Both the position numbers and the translations under genes were made by a program. Positions 1 through 5,982 of a DNA stretch of 6,779 nucleotides are shown here, piece by piece (the stretch's first letter is position 1; each line of letters begins with the position of its first letter). The stretch comes from CAITNM01 sp037138055 (lineage in GTDB: Bacteria; Pseudomonadota; Alphaproteobacteria; Paracaedibacterales; CAITNM01), in NCBI GenBank assembly GCA_037138055.1, contig JBAXJB010000050.1, positions 1 to 6,779 on the forward strand. The letters are read 5' to 3'. The notes below the pieces were generated by a model. That model did no database searches and was not told where the DNA came from. It saw only the letters and a list, made by a program, of their open reading frames with translations.

Positions 1-58
1 TCAGACTACTCGGTTTTTATGTTGATTCTACTAGGGCGTCCATATATGACGATGCAGG

Positions 59-98
59 TGTCATTATGAGGAGCATAGCGACGTCATGAACCAGTGTG
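59..98. repeat. Probable dispersed repeat fragment (GAGGAGCATAGCGACG type)
   Basis: This non-coding stretch contains GTCATTATGAGGAGCATAGC followed by GACG. It resembles a dispersed intergenic repeat that I recall from Rickettsiales-like and other alphaproteobacterial genomes, with a core like TCATTGCGAGGAGCATAGCG followed by ACGAAGCAATCC. Here the right part diverges (TCATGAACCAG), so it may be a decayed or partial copy. No reading frame of useful length crosses it on either strand. The match rests on memory of the consensus, and only one copy is visible here. Confidence 0.4.
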
Positions 99-100
99 TA

Positions 101-191
101 ATATCATTTTACTTGTCATCTCCGACTTGATCGGAGATCCATTGATATTAATCATTATGGATTCCCGCTTTCGCGAGAATGACAATGATAT
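101..191. repeat. Composite palindromic element with cloverleaf folding potential
   Basis: Positions 113-185 can fold into a four-way junction with no unpaired base at the junction. The outer stem is TTGTC (113-117) with GACAA (181-185). Arm 1 pairs ATCTCCGA (118-125) with TCGGAGAT (131-138). The central arm pairs CCATTGAT (139-146) with ATCA and ATGG (151-154, 157-160), with a TT bulge. Arm 3 pairs ATTCCCGC (161-168) with GCGAGAAT (173-180), with one C-A mismatch. ATATCA (101-106) and TGATAT (186-191) extend the outer stem, with a left bulge. The arm 1 and arm 3 sequences resemble palindromes widely dispersed between genes in alphaproteobacteria (GTCATTCCCGCGAAAGCGGG type). It sits 29 bp past the fabH stop and could act as a transcript end or stabiliser, although no T-run follows on the fabH side. 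Confidence 0.75.
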
Positions 192-220
192 TTTAGGATC
201 GATTAATAATGATCTTTATT

Positions 221-1192
221 CTACCACTTCACCAAAGCAGAGGCCCAGGTAAGGCCACCGCCCATGGCTTCAAGCACAACATTTTGACCTTGTTGAATGC
301 GGCCATCACGGGCTGCTTCCCACAATGCCAGGGGAATAGTAGCTGCAGATGTGTTGGAGTGCCTATCAACGGTGACCACCATCTTTTCCATAGGAATTTT
401 AAAGTGAACGCTAATGCCTTCAATAATGCGAAGGTTTGCTTGATGGGGCACAAACCAGTCTATGTCATCAACGGTCATGTTATTGGATTTCAAAACGGTT
501 TCAACTGCTTCACCAATTAGCTTAATGGCAAATTTGAAAATTTCCCGGCCTTGCATGCGTACATGGCCTGGCTGTTTCGCACAAGCTGGTGCCGTGTCTA
601 CGTACAACAAGTCATAGCAGCCGCCATCAGAAAACAAATGGGTTGAATGAATGCCGCGATTGTAGTCTGCATGGGATTCATCAACGCCTTCTAAAACCAA
701 GGCGCCAGCGCCGTCACCAAACAATACAGCCGTTGAGCGATCATTCCAGTCAAGAATCTTTGACATAGCATCTGCACCAATTACTAAGGCACGTTTGGCC
801 ATGCCCGTTTTAAGGTATTGATCAGCAACGGATAATGCATAAATAAAGCCAGAACAAACGGCGTTAACATCAAAAGCAAAAGCTTTTGTGGCGCCAATTT
901 TTGCTTGTACGCGTGCGGCTGTTGCGGGGAATGGGTTATCAGGGGTAACGGTTGCTACGACTATTAAATCAATTGAAGCTGCATCAATGCCGGAATTTGC
1001 CAAGGCTATTTTTGCGGCCTCTGCGGCCATGTCAGATGTGTTTTGCCCGTCGGCTAAAACATGACGTTGTTTCATGCCGGTGCGTTCAACAATCCATTCG
1101 TCGGTGGTATCAAGGCTTTTTGCTATATCAGCGTTGGTAATACAGTTAGATGGCAGATAGCCACCAACGCCGCGCACAATACTGCGACGCAC
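221..1192 (-). CDS. fabH: Beta-ketoacyl-ACP synthase III (FabH)
   Basis: FabH condenses acetyl-CoA with malonyl-ACP to acetoacetyl-ACP, the first step of type II fatty-acid synthesis in the cytosol. The 323-residue length is usual for the family. The catalytic triad is intact: Cys113 in VCSG (112-115), His250 in VPHQAN (248-253) and Asn280 in NTSAA (280-284). The glycine-rich C-terminal motif GGGLTW lies at 311-316. The start is GTG at 1192-1190. It is supported by GAAGGA eight bases upstream and by the N-terminus MRRSIVRGVGGYLPSN, which fits the family start. The GTG shares one base with the plsX stop (TAGTG), so the two are probably translationally coupled. It is the last gene of the rpmF-plsX-fabH operon. 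In many alphaproteobacteria ihfA follows fabH; here an intergenic repeat region follows instead. Confidence 0.98.
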   Translation of the reverse strand: MRRSIVRGVGGYLPSNCITNADIAKSLDTTDEWIVERTGMKQRHVLADGQNTSDMAAEAAKIALANSGIDAASIDLIVVATVTPDNPFPATAARVQAKIGATKAFAFDVNAVCSGFIYALSVADQYLKTGMAKRALVIGADAMSKILDWNDRSTAVLFGDGAGALVLEGVDESHADYNRGIHSTHLFSDGGCYDLLYVDTAPACAKQPGHVRMQGREIFKFAIKLIGEAVETVLKSNNMTVDDIDWFVPHQANLRIIEGISVHFKIPMEKMVVTVDRHSNTSAATIPLALWEAARDGRIQQGQNVVLEAMGGGLTWASALVKW

Positions 1193-2196
1193 TATTGTAT
1201 TCCTTCAAGCCCAGCTTGCAAATCTGGGATCACATTACGCTTTACCATTTCATCGGCCACTTTAATGGCATTAGCATAACCAATGCCGTCAGTTCCGCCA
1301 TGGCTTTTAATAACAATACCGCGAAGGCCCAAAAACATTGCGCCATTGTAAAGACGTGGGTCAACGAAACGTTTGAAGGTTGCAAGTGATGGCTGAGCAA
1401 TCAATGCACCTATTTTACTAAGTACGCTGTCACTTAAGCTTTTCTTTAGTTGACGTGCGAACAGGCGAACTGTTCCTTCAATAGCTTTTAGAACGATATT
1501 TCCGGTGAAACCATCGGTCACAACCACATCTACCGTTGCTTTGGTAATATCATCGCCTTCCACGAAGCCGTGGAAATTTACTAATGGGTGATCACGCAAA
1601 AAGTGTGCAGCTGCTTGAACAATTTGGTTGCCCTTAAGGTCTTCGCTGCCTACGTTAAGCAAACCAACCAGTGGGTTTTCAATGTTCATAAGTTTTTTAG
1701 AATAGGCAGACCCCATTACCGCAAATTGCACCAAATTTTCAGCGCTGCAGTCAATGTTTGCGCCCAAATCTAGCACTAGGGTGCAGCCTTTATCACTAGG
1801 AATAAGGGCTGGAATAGCAGGGCGGTCAATACCGTCAAATGTCTTTAAAATAATTTTAGAAAGGGCCATGTAAGCGCCAGTGTTACCAGCTGATACAACA
1901 GCGTGTGCAATACCTTGGCTTACTGCATCAATTGCCATGCCCATACTTGATCTGCGTCCAATGCGCACAGCAAGGCTTGGCTTCAATTGACCGGTAATGA
2001 CTTCTTCAGCATGCTTTATAGTCACATACTTTCGCAAAGTCGGGGTAAGGAGAGAAGTTAGAGCATCTTCTTGACCAAATGCCAAAAATTGAACAGTTGT
2101 CTGGGGATGCGTTCGAATAAATTCGGCAATACCATCAAAAACAATTTTAGGGGCTCCGTCGCCCCCCATGGCATCAATAGCGATGCAAGTTGTCAT
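1192..2196 (-). CDS. plsX: Phosphate acyltransferase PlsX
   Basis: PlsX converts acyl-ACP and phosphate to acyl-phosphate, the acyl donor used by PlsY to acylate glycerol-3-phosphate at the start of phospholipid synthesis. It is a peripheral enzyme acting at the inner face of the membrane. The 334 residues match the family length. Conserved motifs are in order: DAMGGD (8-13), SAGNTGA (102-108), DLGAN (143-147), NVGSE (181-185), DGFTGN (228-233), and the C-terminal GLRG and HGGTDG segments (290-304). The ATG start at 2196-2194 gives the family N-terminus CIAIDAMGGD. It lies nine bases after the rpmF stop with only a weak, distant purine stretch (GAAGAG) inside the rpmF end, which suggests coupled translation. 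Its stop overlaps the fabH GTG by one base. No key motif is missing. Confidence 0.98.
   Translation of the reverse strand: MTTCIAIDAMGGDGAPKIVFDGIAEFIRTHPQTTVQFLAFGQEDALTSLLTPTLRKYVTIKHAEEVITGQLKPSLAVRIGRRSSMGMAIDAVSQGIAHAVVSAGNTGAYMALSKIILKTFDGIDRPAIPALIPSDKGCTLVLDLGANIDCSAENLVQFAVMGSAYSKKLMNIENPLVGLLNVGSEDLKGNQIVQAAAHFLRDHPLVNFHGFVEGDDITKATVDVVVTDGFTGNIVLKAIEGTVRLFARQLKKSLSDSVLSKIGALIAQPSLATFKRFVDPRLYNGAMFLGLRGIVIKSHGGTDGIGYANAIKVADEMVKRNVIPDLQAGLEGIQ
1201..1206 (-). promoter_or_regulatory. Ribosome binding site deciding the fabH GTG start
   Basis: On the minus strand GAAGGA stands eight bases before the GTG at 1192-1190, inside the last codons of plsX. With the family-like N-terminus, this favours GTG over any later ATG. 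Confidence 0.75.
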
Positions 2197-2205
2197 TGTA
2201 TGAAA

Positions 2206-2406
2206 CTACTCTTCAGTTTCAACAACAGCGCTACGTAACTTCAATACTTGGCGCCCCTTGTAATGACCACATGATGTACAAACATGGTGTGATAACTTAG
2301 GTGACCCGCAGTTTGGGCACTCTTGCACATTAACAGGTGTTAAAGCATGATGAGAACGGCGCATGTTGCGACGAGATTGGGATGTTTTTTTCTTAGGAAC
2401 AGCCAT
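2206..2406 (-). CDS. rpmF: 50S ribosomal protein L32 (RpmF), zinc-binding form
   Basis: L32 is a small protein of the large ribosomal subunit. The 66 residues begin with the family signature MAVPKKKTSQSRRNMRRSHH, which is rich in Lys and Arg for rRNA contact. A four-cysteine zinc ribbon follows: Cys30 and Cys33 (CPNC), Cys43 and Cys46 (CTSC). All four ligands are present, so this is the zinc-dependent form and not the cysteine-less paralogue. The ATG at 2406-2404 has a strong AAGGAG ten bases upstream. It heads the operon with plsX and fabH, a conserved bacterial arrangement that links ribosome and lipid synthesis. A DUF177/YceD gene, often found just upstream of rpmF in other bacteria, is absent; a divergent peptidase gene lies there instead. 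Confidence 0.98.
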   Translation of the reverse strand: MAVPKKKTSQSRRNMRRSHHALTPVNVQECPNCGSPKLSHHVCTSCGHYKGRQVLKLRSAVVETEE

Positions 2407-2416
2407 GACACTAAAG

Positions 2417-2422
2417 CTCCTT
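2417..2422 (-). promoter_or_regulatory. Ribosome binding site of rpmF
   Basis: AAGGAG on the minus strand, ten bases before the ATG. It is the strongest Shine-Dalgarno match in the window, as expected for an abundant ribosomal protein. Confidence 0.8.
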
Positions 2423-2456
2423 GCAGCTTTTTTTGAAAAATTATACTTGTTACAAA

Positions 2457-2485
2457 AATATAGCGAAAAATCATAAGATTCGCAA
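2457..2485 (-). promoter_or_regulatory. Probable sigma-70 promoter for rpmF-plsX-fabH
   Basis: On the minus strand, TTGCGA (2485-2480) and TATATT (2462-2457) are separated by exactly 17 bases. They match 4/6 and 5/6 of the -35 and -10 consensus. This gives a leader of roughly 45 bases before rpmF. A perfect TATAAT (2445-2440) further downstream is an alternative or second -10, but it has a poor -35. Confidence 0.6.
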
Positions 2486-2506
2486 GGCTTACTTAACGTT
2501 AAACAT

Positions 2507-2513
2507 AAAAGGA
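2507..2513 (+). promoter_or_regulatory. Ribosome binding site of pepF
   Basis: AAAAGGA ends seven bases before the ATG at 2521 and supports that start. A possible weak plus-strand promoter for this gene is TTGTTA (2447-2452) with CATAAG or TCATAA near 2471-2477. It overlaps the rpmF promoter on the opposite strand and is too weak to list separately. Confidence 0.65.
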
Positions 2514-2520
2514 TGCACTA

Positions 2521-4299
2521 ATGGTTACTACAATTGAGGGTTTTGTCGATCTACCAACTTGGGATTTGACTGATTTATACAACAATTCAAAAGATCCAAA
2601 AATTGATCAAGACCTAAAAACAATTGAAAAACAGGTCGATGAATTTGCATTAGCCTATACTAATGTTGCGTTAGAAGGCACCACATTGCTGAAAGCCATT
2701 AAAACCTATGAGTGCATTAGCGAAGCTCTTGGAAAGATTATGACCTTTGCGGTGCTTCAATATTACGGGGACCTTAATAACGCTGATTATCGTGCTTTGT
2801 ATCAATTAGCCCAGGAAAAAGTGTCACTACTTTCGGCAAAAATTGTTTTTTTCTCATTAGCCCTAGCAAAACTTAGTGCAGATTCCGTTGCTAACTCCAT
2901 TAAAGCAGAGCCAAAACTTGCCCATTATGACCACTTCCTTAAAATTGTGCGCCAGTACCAACCGCACCAACTAAGTGAAGAATTAGAACGTTATGCGGTG
3001 GAAAAATCAGTAACGGGTCGTAATGCGTGGGTTCGTTTATATGATGAAACTCTAGCTTCTATGCAATTGAATTTTGAGGGGGAAATGCTACCCCTAGAGG
3101 CAGTCGTCCATAAAATGAGCGATAAAAATGCCGATGTTAGAAAACTTGCCGCCCATGCCTTGAATGCAGGGTTGCAGCTGCAAATGCCATTGTTTGCGAC
3201 CATTACTAACGTGCTAGCGAAGGATAAGGAAATTGACGATAAGTGGCGTCATTTTGCAAAATCAGATAGTAGTCGCCATCTTGATAACCAAATTGAACCT
3301 GAAGTTGTTGAAACGTTGGCGTCTTGTGTGCGTAAAAATTATGCGCAACTTTCCCATCGCTATTACGGCCTTAAGGCAAAAATGCTGGGCATGCAACGCC
3401 TGGAATACTGGGACCGCAACGCGCCCCTGCCTATTGATGACGATGCTGATATTTCATGGCCACTAGCCCGTAAAATGGTGTTAGATGCCTATTCAAGTTT
3501 TTCCCCGACTATTTCAAGTATTGCTCAAGAATTTTTTGATAAGAATTGGATTGATGCACCAACCAGAACCGGCAAAACATCGGGGGCATTTTCCCACCCG
3601 GCTGTGCCAAGTGCGCACCCGTATATTTTGCTTAATTATCAAGGGCGACGTCGTGATGTAATGACTTTGGCCCATGAACTGGGTCACGGGGTTCACCAAA
3701 TGCTGGCGCGCGAACAAGGCTATTTATTGGCAGATACGCCGCTGACCGTTGCTGAGACCGCATCTGTTTTTGGAGAAATGCTAACCTTTCAACATTTGCT
3801 GGGCACATGTGAAACACCAAACCAGCGCAAAGCGCTGCTTGCTGGTAAAATTGATGACATGCTAAACACGGTTGTGCGCCAAATTGCGTTTTATCATTTT
3901 GAACAATTGGTTCACCAAGCGCGTCGTCAGGGTGAATTAGCGCCCGATGATTTGGCCAGTATCTGGAAGCGTACCCAAGAAGAAGCGTTGGGCAGTGCTG
4001 TTAACATTGACCCAATCACTCATAGCTATTGGGCGTACATTAGCCACTTCATTCATAGCCCGTTTTATGTGTATGCCTATGCATTTGGGGATTGCTTGGT
4101 CAATTCGTTGTATGCGTTCTATCAACAACAACCCAATGGTTTTGAAGCGAAGTACCTGGATTTGTTAAAAGCGGGTGGCAGCAAAGGCTATAAAGACCTG
4201 TTGCAACCCTTTGGTTTTGATTTGAAGCAGGAAGCATTTTGGCAGGGTGGTTTGCAAATGATTTCAGGATTTATTGATGAGCTAGAAGGTATGTGTTAG
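2521..4299 (+). CDS. pepF: Oligoendopeptidase F, M3 family metallopeptidase
   Basis: This is a cytosolic zinc peptidase of family M3 that cuts short peptides, most likely in peptide recycling. The 592-residue length is normal for PepF. The N-terminal two thirds are helical and hold the M3 N-terminal domain. The catalytic domain contains the zinc motif HELGH (385-389; ligands His385 and His389, catalytic Glu386) and the likely third ligand Glu412 in AETASVFGEM. Other M3 marks are GAFSHP (355-360), HPYILLNYQG (366-375) and the tyrosine-rich substrate-side segment FYVYAYAFGD (515-524). There is no signal peptide, so it should act inside the cell. The wording around HELGH and AETASVFGE recalls the PepF/M3 clade common in alphaproteobacteria. 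It is transcribed divergently from rpmF and converges on the aldolase gene. All active-site residues are present; the physiological substrate cannot be read from the sequence. Confidence 0.94.
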   Translation: MVTTIEGFVDLPTWDLTDLYNNSKDPKIDQDLKTIEKQVDEFALAYTNVALEGTTLLKAIKTYECISEALGKIMTFAVLQYYGDLNNADYRALYQLAQEKVSLLSAKIVFFSLALAKLSADSVANSIKAEPKLAHYDHFLKIVRQYQPHQLSEELERYAVEKSVTGRNAWVRLYDETLASMQLNFEGEMLPLEAVVHKMSDKNADVRKLAAHALNAGLQLQMPLFATITNVLAKDKEIDDKWRHFAKSDSSRHLDNQIEPEVVETLASCVRKNYAQLSHRYYGLKAKMLGMQRLEYWDRNAPLPIDDDADISWPLARKMVLDAYSSFSPTISSIAQEFFDKNWIDAPTRTGKTSGAFSHPAVPSAHPYILLNYQGRRRDVMTLAHELGHGVHQMLAREQGYLLADTPLTVAETASVFGEMLTFQHLLGTCETPNQRKALLAGKIDDMLNTVVRQIAFYHFEQLVHQARRQGELAPDDLASIWKRTQEEALGSAVNIDPITHSYWAYISHFIHSPFYVYAYAFGDCLVNSLYAFYQQQPNGFEAKYLDLLKAGGSKGYKDLLQPFGFDLKQEAFWQGGLQMISGFIDELEGMC

Positions 4300-4333
4300 G
4301 GGGGATTGCTCCCCCACACTTTTAGTTTAGTGG
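4300..4333. terminator. Possible hairpin terminator between convergent pepF and aldolase genes
   Basis: GGGGG (4300-4304) can pair with CCCCC (4311-4315) around ATTGCT, beginning right after the pepF stop. A second small hairpin, CACT (4317-4320) with AGTG (4329-4332), follows. On the plus strand the sequence after the first stem (ACACTTTTAG) is only a poor T-tract. On the minus strand no T-run follows. It is plausible as a pepF transcript end but not a canonical intrinsic terminator. Confidence 0.4.
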
Positions 4334-4359
4334 AGTCTCATTAAAAGAAAGAGTTGTTG

Positions 4360-5283
4360 CTAAGCCTTTTGGTAAACCTCTGCAACATCTTTCAACATAG
4401 CTAGGGCTTCGTCATAAGAGCGTTGGAAACAATTGCGCCCTATAATTGATCCAAACGCGCCGCCGGCGGCAATTGCCTTAGCATCATCTACTACCGCGTT
4501 TGCGTTTTTCATTTCAAGGCCTGAAAATATAACAATTCGTCGGCCATTGAAGCAGCCCTTAACCACAACGCGAATGCGATCTTCCAAGGTTTTGATAGGA
4601 ATTTTATTTGCTTCAAATGCTTTTTTGTTTTCTGGGTGTTCCAAATGCTCTGTTGGCAATTTCACCTTTATAATGTGTGCACCCAAAAGGGCTGCCATGT
4701 GTGCGCCATAGGAAATTATATCAACTGCGCGTTCGCCTTCTTTGGAAAAATTCCCACGGGGGTAGGACCACACAACAACGGCAAGTCCTGCGGCTTTTGC
4801 TTCGGCACTTAAGTCGCGTAGTTCTTCAAATTGATCAAGGCTAGCGTCTGACCCTGGGTAAATTGTAAAGCCAATAGCGCTGCAGCCAAGGCGCAAAGCG
4901 TCATCAATGCTGGCAGTGATTGCTTGGTCAGGTGCGGTGTCTTTGCCCATTAAGCTATTGCTGCTATTCATTTTTAAAATCAATGGTACTTGGCCGCAAA
5001 AAGTTCCAGCGCCTGCTTCTAGCCAACCCAATGGCCCTGCATAAGCAGACATGCCAGCGTTAATGGCTAATTTGTACATGTAGTGCGGATCGTATCCTTC
5101 AGGGTTTGCTGAAAATGAACGGTCTGGCCCATGTTCAAATCCTTGATCAACCGCTAAAACTAAAAGCTTTCCCGTGCCGCCCACTTTGCCGTTCATTAGA
5201 ATTCTTGCCAAATTTGCTTTGGTGCCTGGAGTATCTGCTTCGTAGAAACTTAGAATTTTTTGAACTTTTCGTGATATGCGCAT
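4360..5283 (-). CDS. fbaB: Class I fructose-bisphosphate aldolase, DhnA/FbaB type
   Basis: This enzyme reversibly splits fructose-1,6-bisphosphate into glyceraldehyde-3-phosphate and dihydroxyacetone phosphate in glycolysis and gluconeogenesis, using a Schiff-base lysine and no metal. The 307 residues show the DhnA-type TIM barrel: AVDQGFEHGP (44-53) on an early strand, VVVWSYPRG (169-177), AAHLLGAHIIK-like helix and strand with AHIIKVKLPTEH (202-213), IVIFSGLE (250-257) and the phosphate-binding end GGAFGSIIGRN (274-284). The Schiff-base lysine should be Lys206 or Lys208 in IIKVK; I favour Lys206 but cannot settle it by eye. It is shorter than E. coli FbaB (about 350). The ATG gives the expected N-terminus MRISRKVQKILSFY, yet no Shine-Dalgarno is visible. 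It lies 66 bp after an unknown exported-protein gene on the same strand, with its own likely promoter. Confidence 0.92.
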   Translation of the reverse strand: MRISRKVQKILSFYEADTPGTKANLARILMNGKVGGTGKLLVLAVDQGFEHGPDRSFSANPEGYDPHYMYKLAINAGMSAYAGPLGWLEAGAGTFCGQVPLILKMNSSNSLMGKDTAPDQAITASIDDALRLGCSAIGFTIYPGSDASLDQFEELRDLSAEAKAAGLAVVVWSYPRGNFSKEGERAVDIISYGAHMAALLGAHIIKVKLPTEHLEHPENKKAFEANKIPIKTLEDRIRVVVKGCFNGRRIVIFSGLEMKNANAVVDDAKAIAAGGAFGSIIGRNCFQRSYDEALAMLKDVAEVYQKA

Positions 5284-5294
5284 GAGAACTAAAT

Positions 5295-5300
5295 TTTATA
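5295..5300 (-). promoter_or_regulatory. Likely -10 box of the aldolase gene, very close to its ATG
   Basis: TATAAA on the minus strand lies 11 bases before the ATG. A start about seven bases downstream would leave a leader of only about five bases. The -35 is weak (TTCATG, 18 bases upstream). A second TATAAA-like box (about 5334-5339) would give a leader of roughly 45 bases but has no good -35. Confidence 0.4.
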
Positions 5301-5349
5301 TCTGATTTTGAAATTCTACATGAAAATGGTTGTTTTATAAAGACTGAGC

Positions 5350-5841
5350 TTATTGATGATGTTTCTCAATTACAGCGGAGATTTCATTTTGCCATTGATT
5401 AGGTTCTATTTTGTTCAGTTTTTTAATAAAGGAAACACGCTCAGAATTTGGCAAATCCTGAAGTTGTTCTAGGTGTTCGACAGTTAAAATATTACTAAGC
5501 GTTGTTAGTTGCTGCACAGGAATTTTCATCACCGCGCGAATAACGTAACATTTTTCATAAATATCCATTTTTTGTGTAAGGTTTTGGACTATTTTTATAA
5601 ATTCTTCCGTCAAATATTCTGGGGCCGCTGGGGCTAGCGCAATTTGTATTCGTTGCTTTTTTTGGGAAAACAAACCTTGAGAGAGTTGATCTGCCACCAT
5701 CTGATGTGTCATGAAAGATGTTGTGTGAGTAGGGGAGGATAATTCTTGAATATTACTTTCAAGTTCTTCACTTGCCTGTAAGGAATGTTTCTCTAACAAG
5801 CATGCGACTAGTGTACAAAGAATAAGCAAATGTATGTTCAT
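5350..5841 (-). CDS. Uncharacterised small exported protein or lipoprotein (163 aa)
   Basis: I do not recognise this family. From ATG 5841-5839 the product begins MNIHLLILCTLVACLLEKHS, a short hydrophobic stretch with export character but no N-terminal Lys or Arg. Two processing outcomes are visible: a lipobox-like LVAC (11-14) that would lipidate Cys14, or signal peptidase I cleavage after LQA (21-23). After a Ser/Thr/Glu-rich linker (24-45), the rest reads as helices. It includes the stretch TVEHLEQLQDLPNSERVSFI and the motif IEPNQW (145-150), which looks like a short helical-repeat fold. The start is uncertain: TTG (5844-5842) is in frame just upstream, and AGGAG lies 19 bases before the ATG. 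It is transcribed away from the 249-residue exported protein, and the aldolase gene follows on the same strand. Confidence 0.8.
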   Translation of the reverse strand: MNIHLLILCTLVACLLEKHSLQASEELESNIQELSSPTHTTSFMTHQMVADQLSQGLFSQKKQRIQIALAPAAPEYLTEEFIKIVQNLTQKMDIYEKCYVIRAVMKIPVQQLTTLSNILTVEHLEQLQDLPNSERVSFIKKLNKIEPNQWQNEISAVIEKHHQ

Positions 5842-5871
5842 CAACGTGCTTGAAATAATTCTCCTGAGTTT

Positions 5872-5880
5872 ATTATCACA
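5872..5880 (-). promoter_or_regulatory. Extended -10 promoter for the 163-aa exported protein
   Basis: On the minus strand TGTGATAAT gives a TGn extension plus GATAAT (5/6). TTTATGTTAA (5899-5890), one arm of the intergenic inverted repeat, lies 12 bases upstream where a -35 region would be. Transcription would start near 5865, right at the AGGAG (5865-5861). Confidence 0.5.
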
Positions 5881-5889
5881 GCTTTTTAC

Positions 5890-5940
5890 TTAACATAAAA
5901 TTAAACCTTTGCCTGGCTGCCTAAATTATATTTATGTTAA
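5890..5940. repeat. Inverted repeat between two divergent promoters (candidate operator)
   Basis: TTAACATAAA (5890-5899) and TTTATGTTAA (5931-5940) are perfect 10-bp inverted copies separated by 31 bases. Each arm sits 10-12 bases upstream of the outward-facing -10 box (5872-5877 on minus, 5951-5956 on plus), so the layout is nearly mirror-symmetric. It could be a paired regulator site or a shared -35-like element; the sequence alone does not decide. Confidence 0.6.
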
Positions 5941-5947
5941 TAAAATA

Positions 5948-5956
5948 TGGTATAAT
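5948..5956 (+). promoter_or_regulatory. Extended -10 promoter for the 249-aa exported protein
   Basis: TGGTATAAT combines a TGn extension with a perfect TATAAT (5951-5956). The -35 position holds ATATTT, a poor match, as is common when the extended -10 carries the promoter. The start is expected near 5963, a leader of about 20 bases. Confidence 0.6.
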
Positions 5957-5982
5957 TAAATATCTTTATTGCGGTGCATTGT

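Noticed and set aside
1..100. The end of a neighbouring gene at the left edge
   Set aside because: The longest minus-strand frame I can follow here is about 20 codons, and no frame reads through with coding character.
113..185. A tRNA gene, suggested by the 73-nt cloverleaf
   Set aside because: There is no T-loop GTTCRA, no D-arm pattern and no 7-bp acceptor stem; the arms match intergenic palindromes instead.
209..520. A 103-codon open frame on the plus strand
   Set aside because: It lies antisense to the conserved 3' part of fabH, including the His250 and Asn280 motifs, and has no family-like features.
2407..2520. A riboswitch or L32 autoregulatory leader upstream of rpmF
   Set aside because: The leader is short and AT-rich, with no stable hairpin pair or terminator-antiterminator arrangement visible.
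4433..4711. A 92-codon plus-strand frame with a lipoprotein-like segment
   Set aside because: It is fully antisense to the conserved C-terminal half of the aldolase and has no ribosome binding site of note.
5974..5982. GTG at 5974 as the start of the 249-aa protein
   Set aside because: It would add only three residues (MHC) before a standard signal peptide, and its bases fit better as part of a weak ribosome binding site for ATG 5983.
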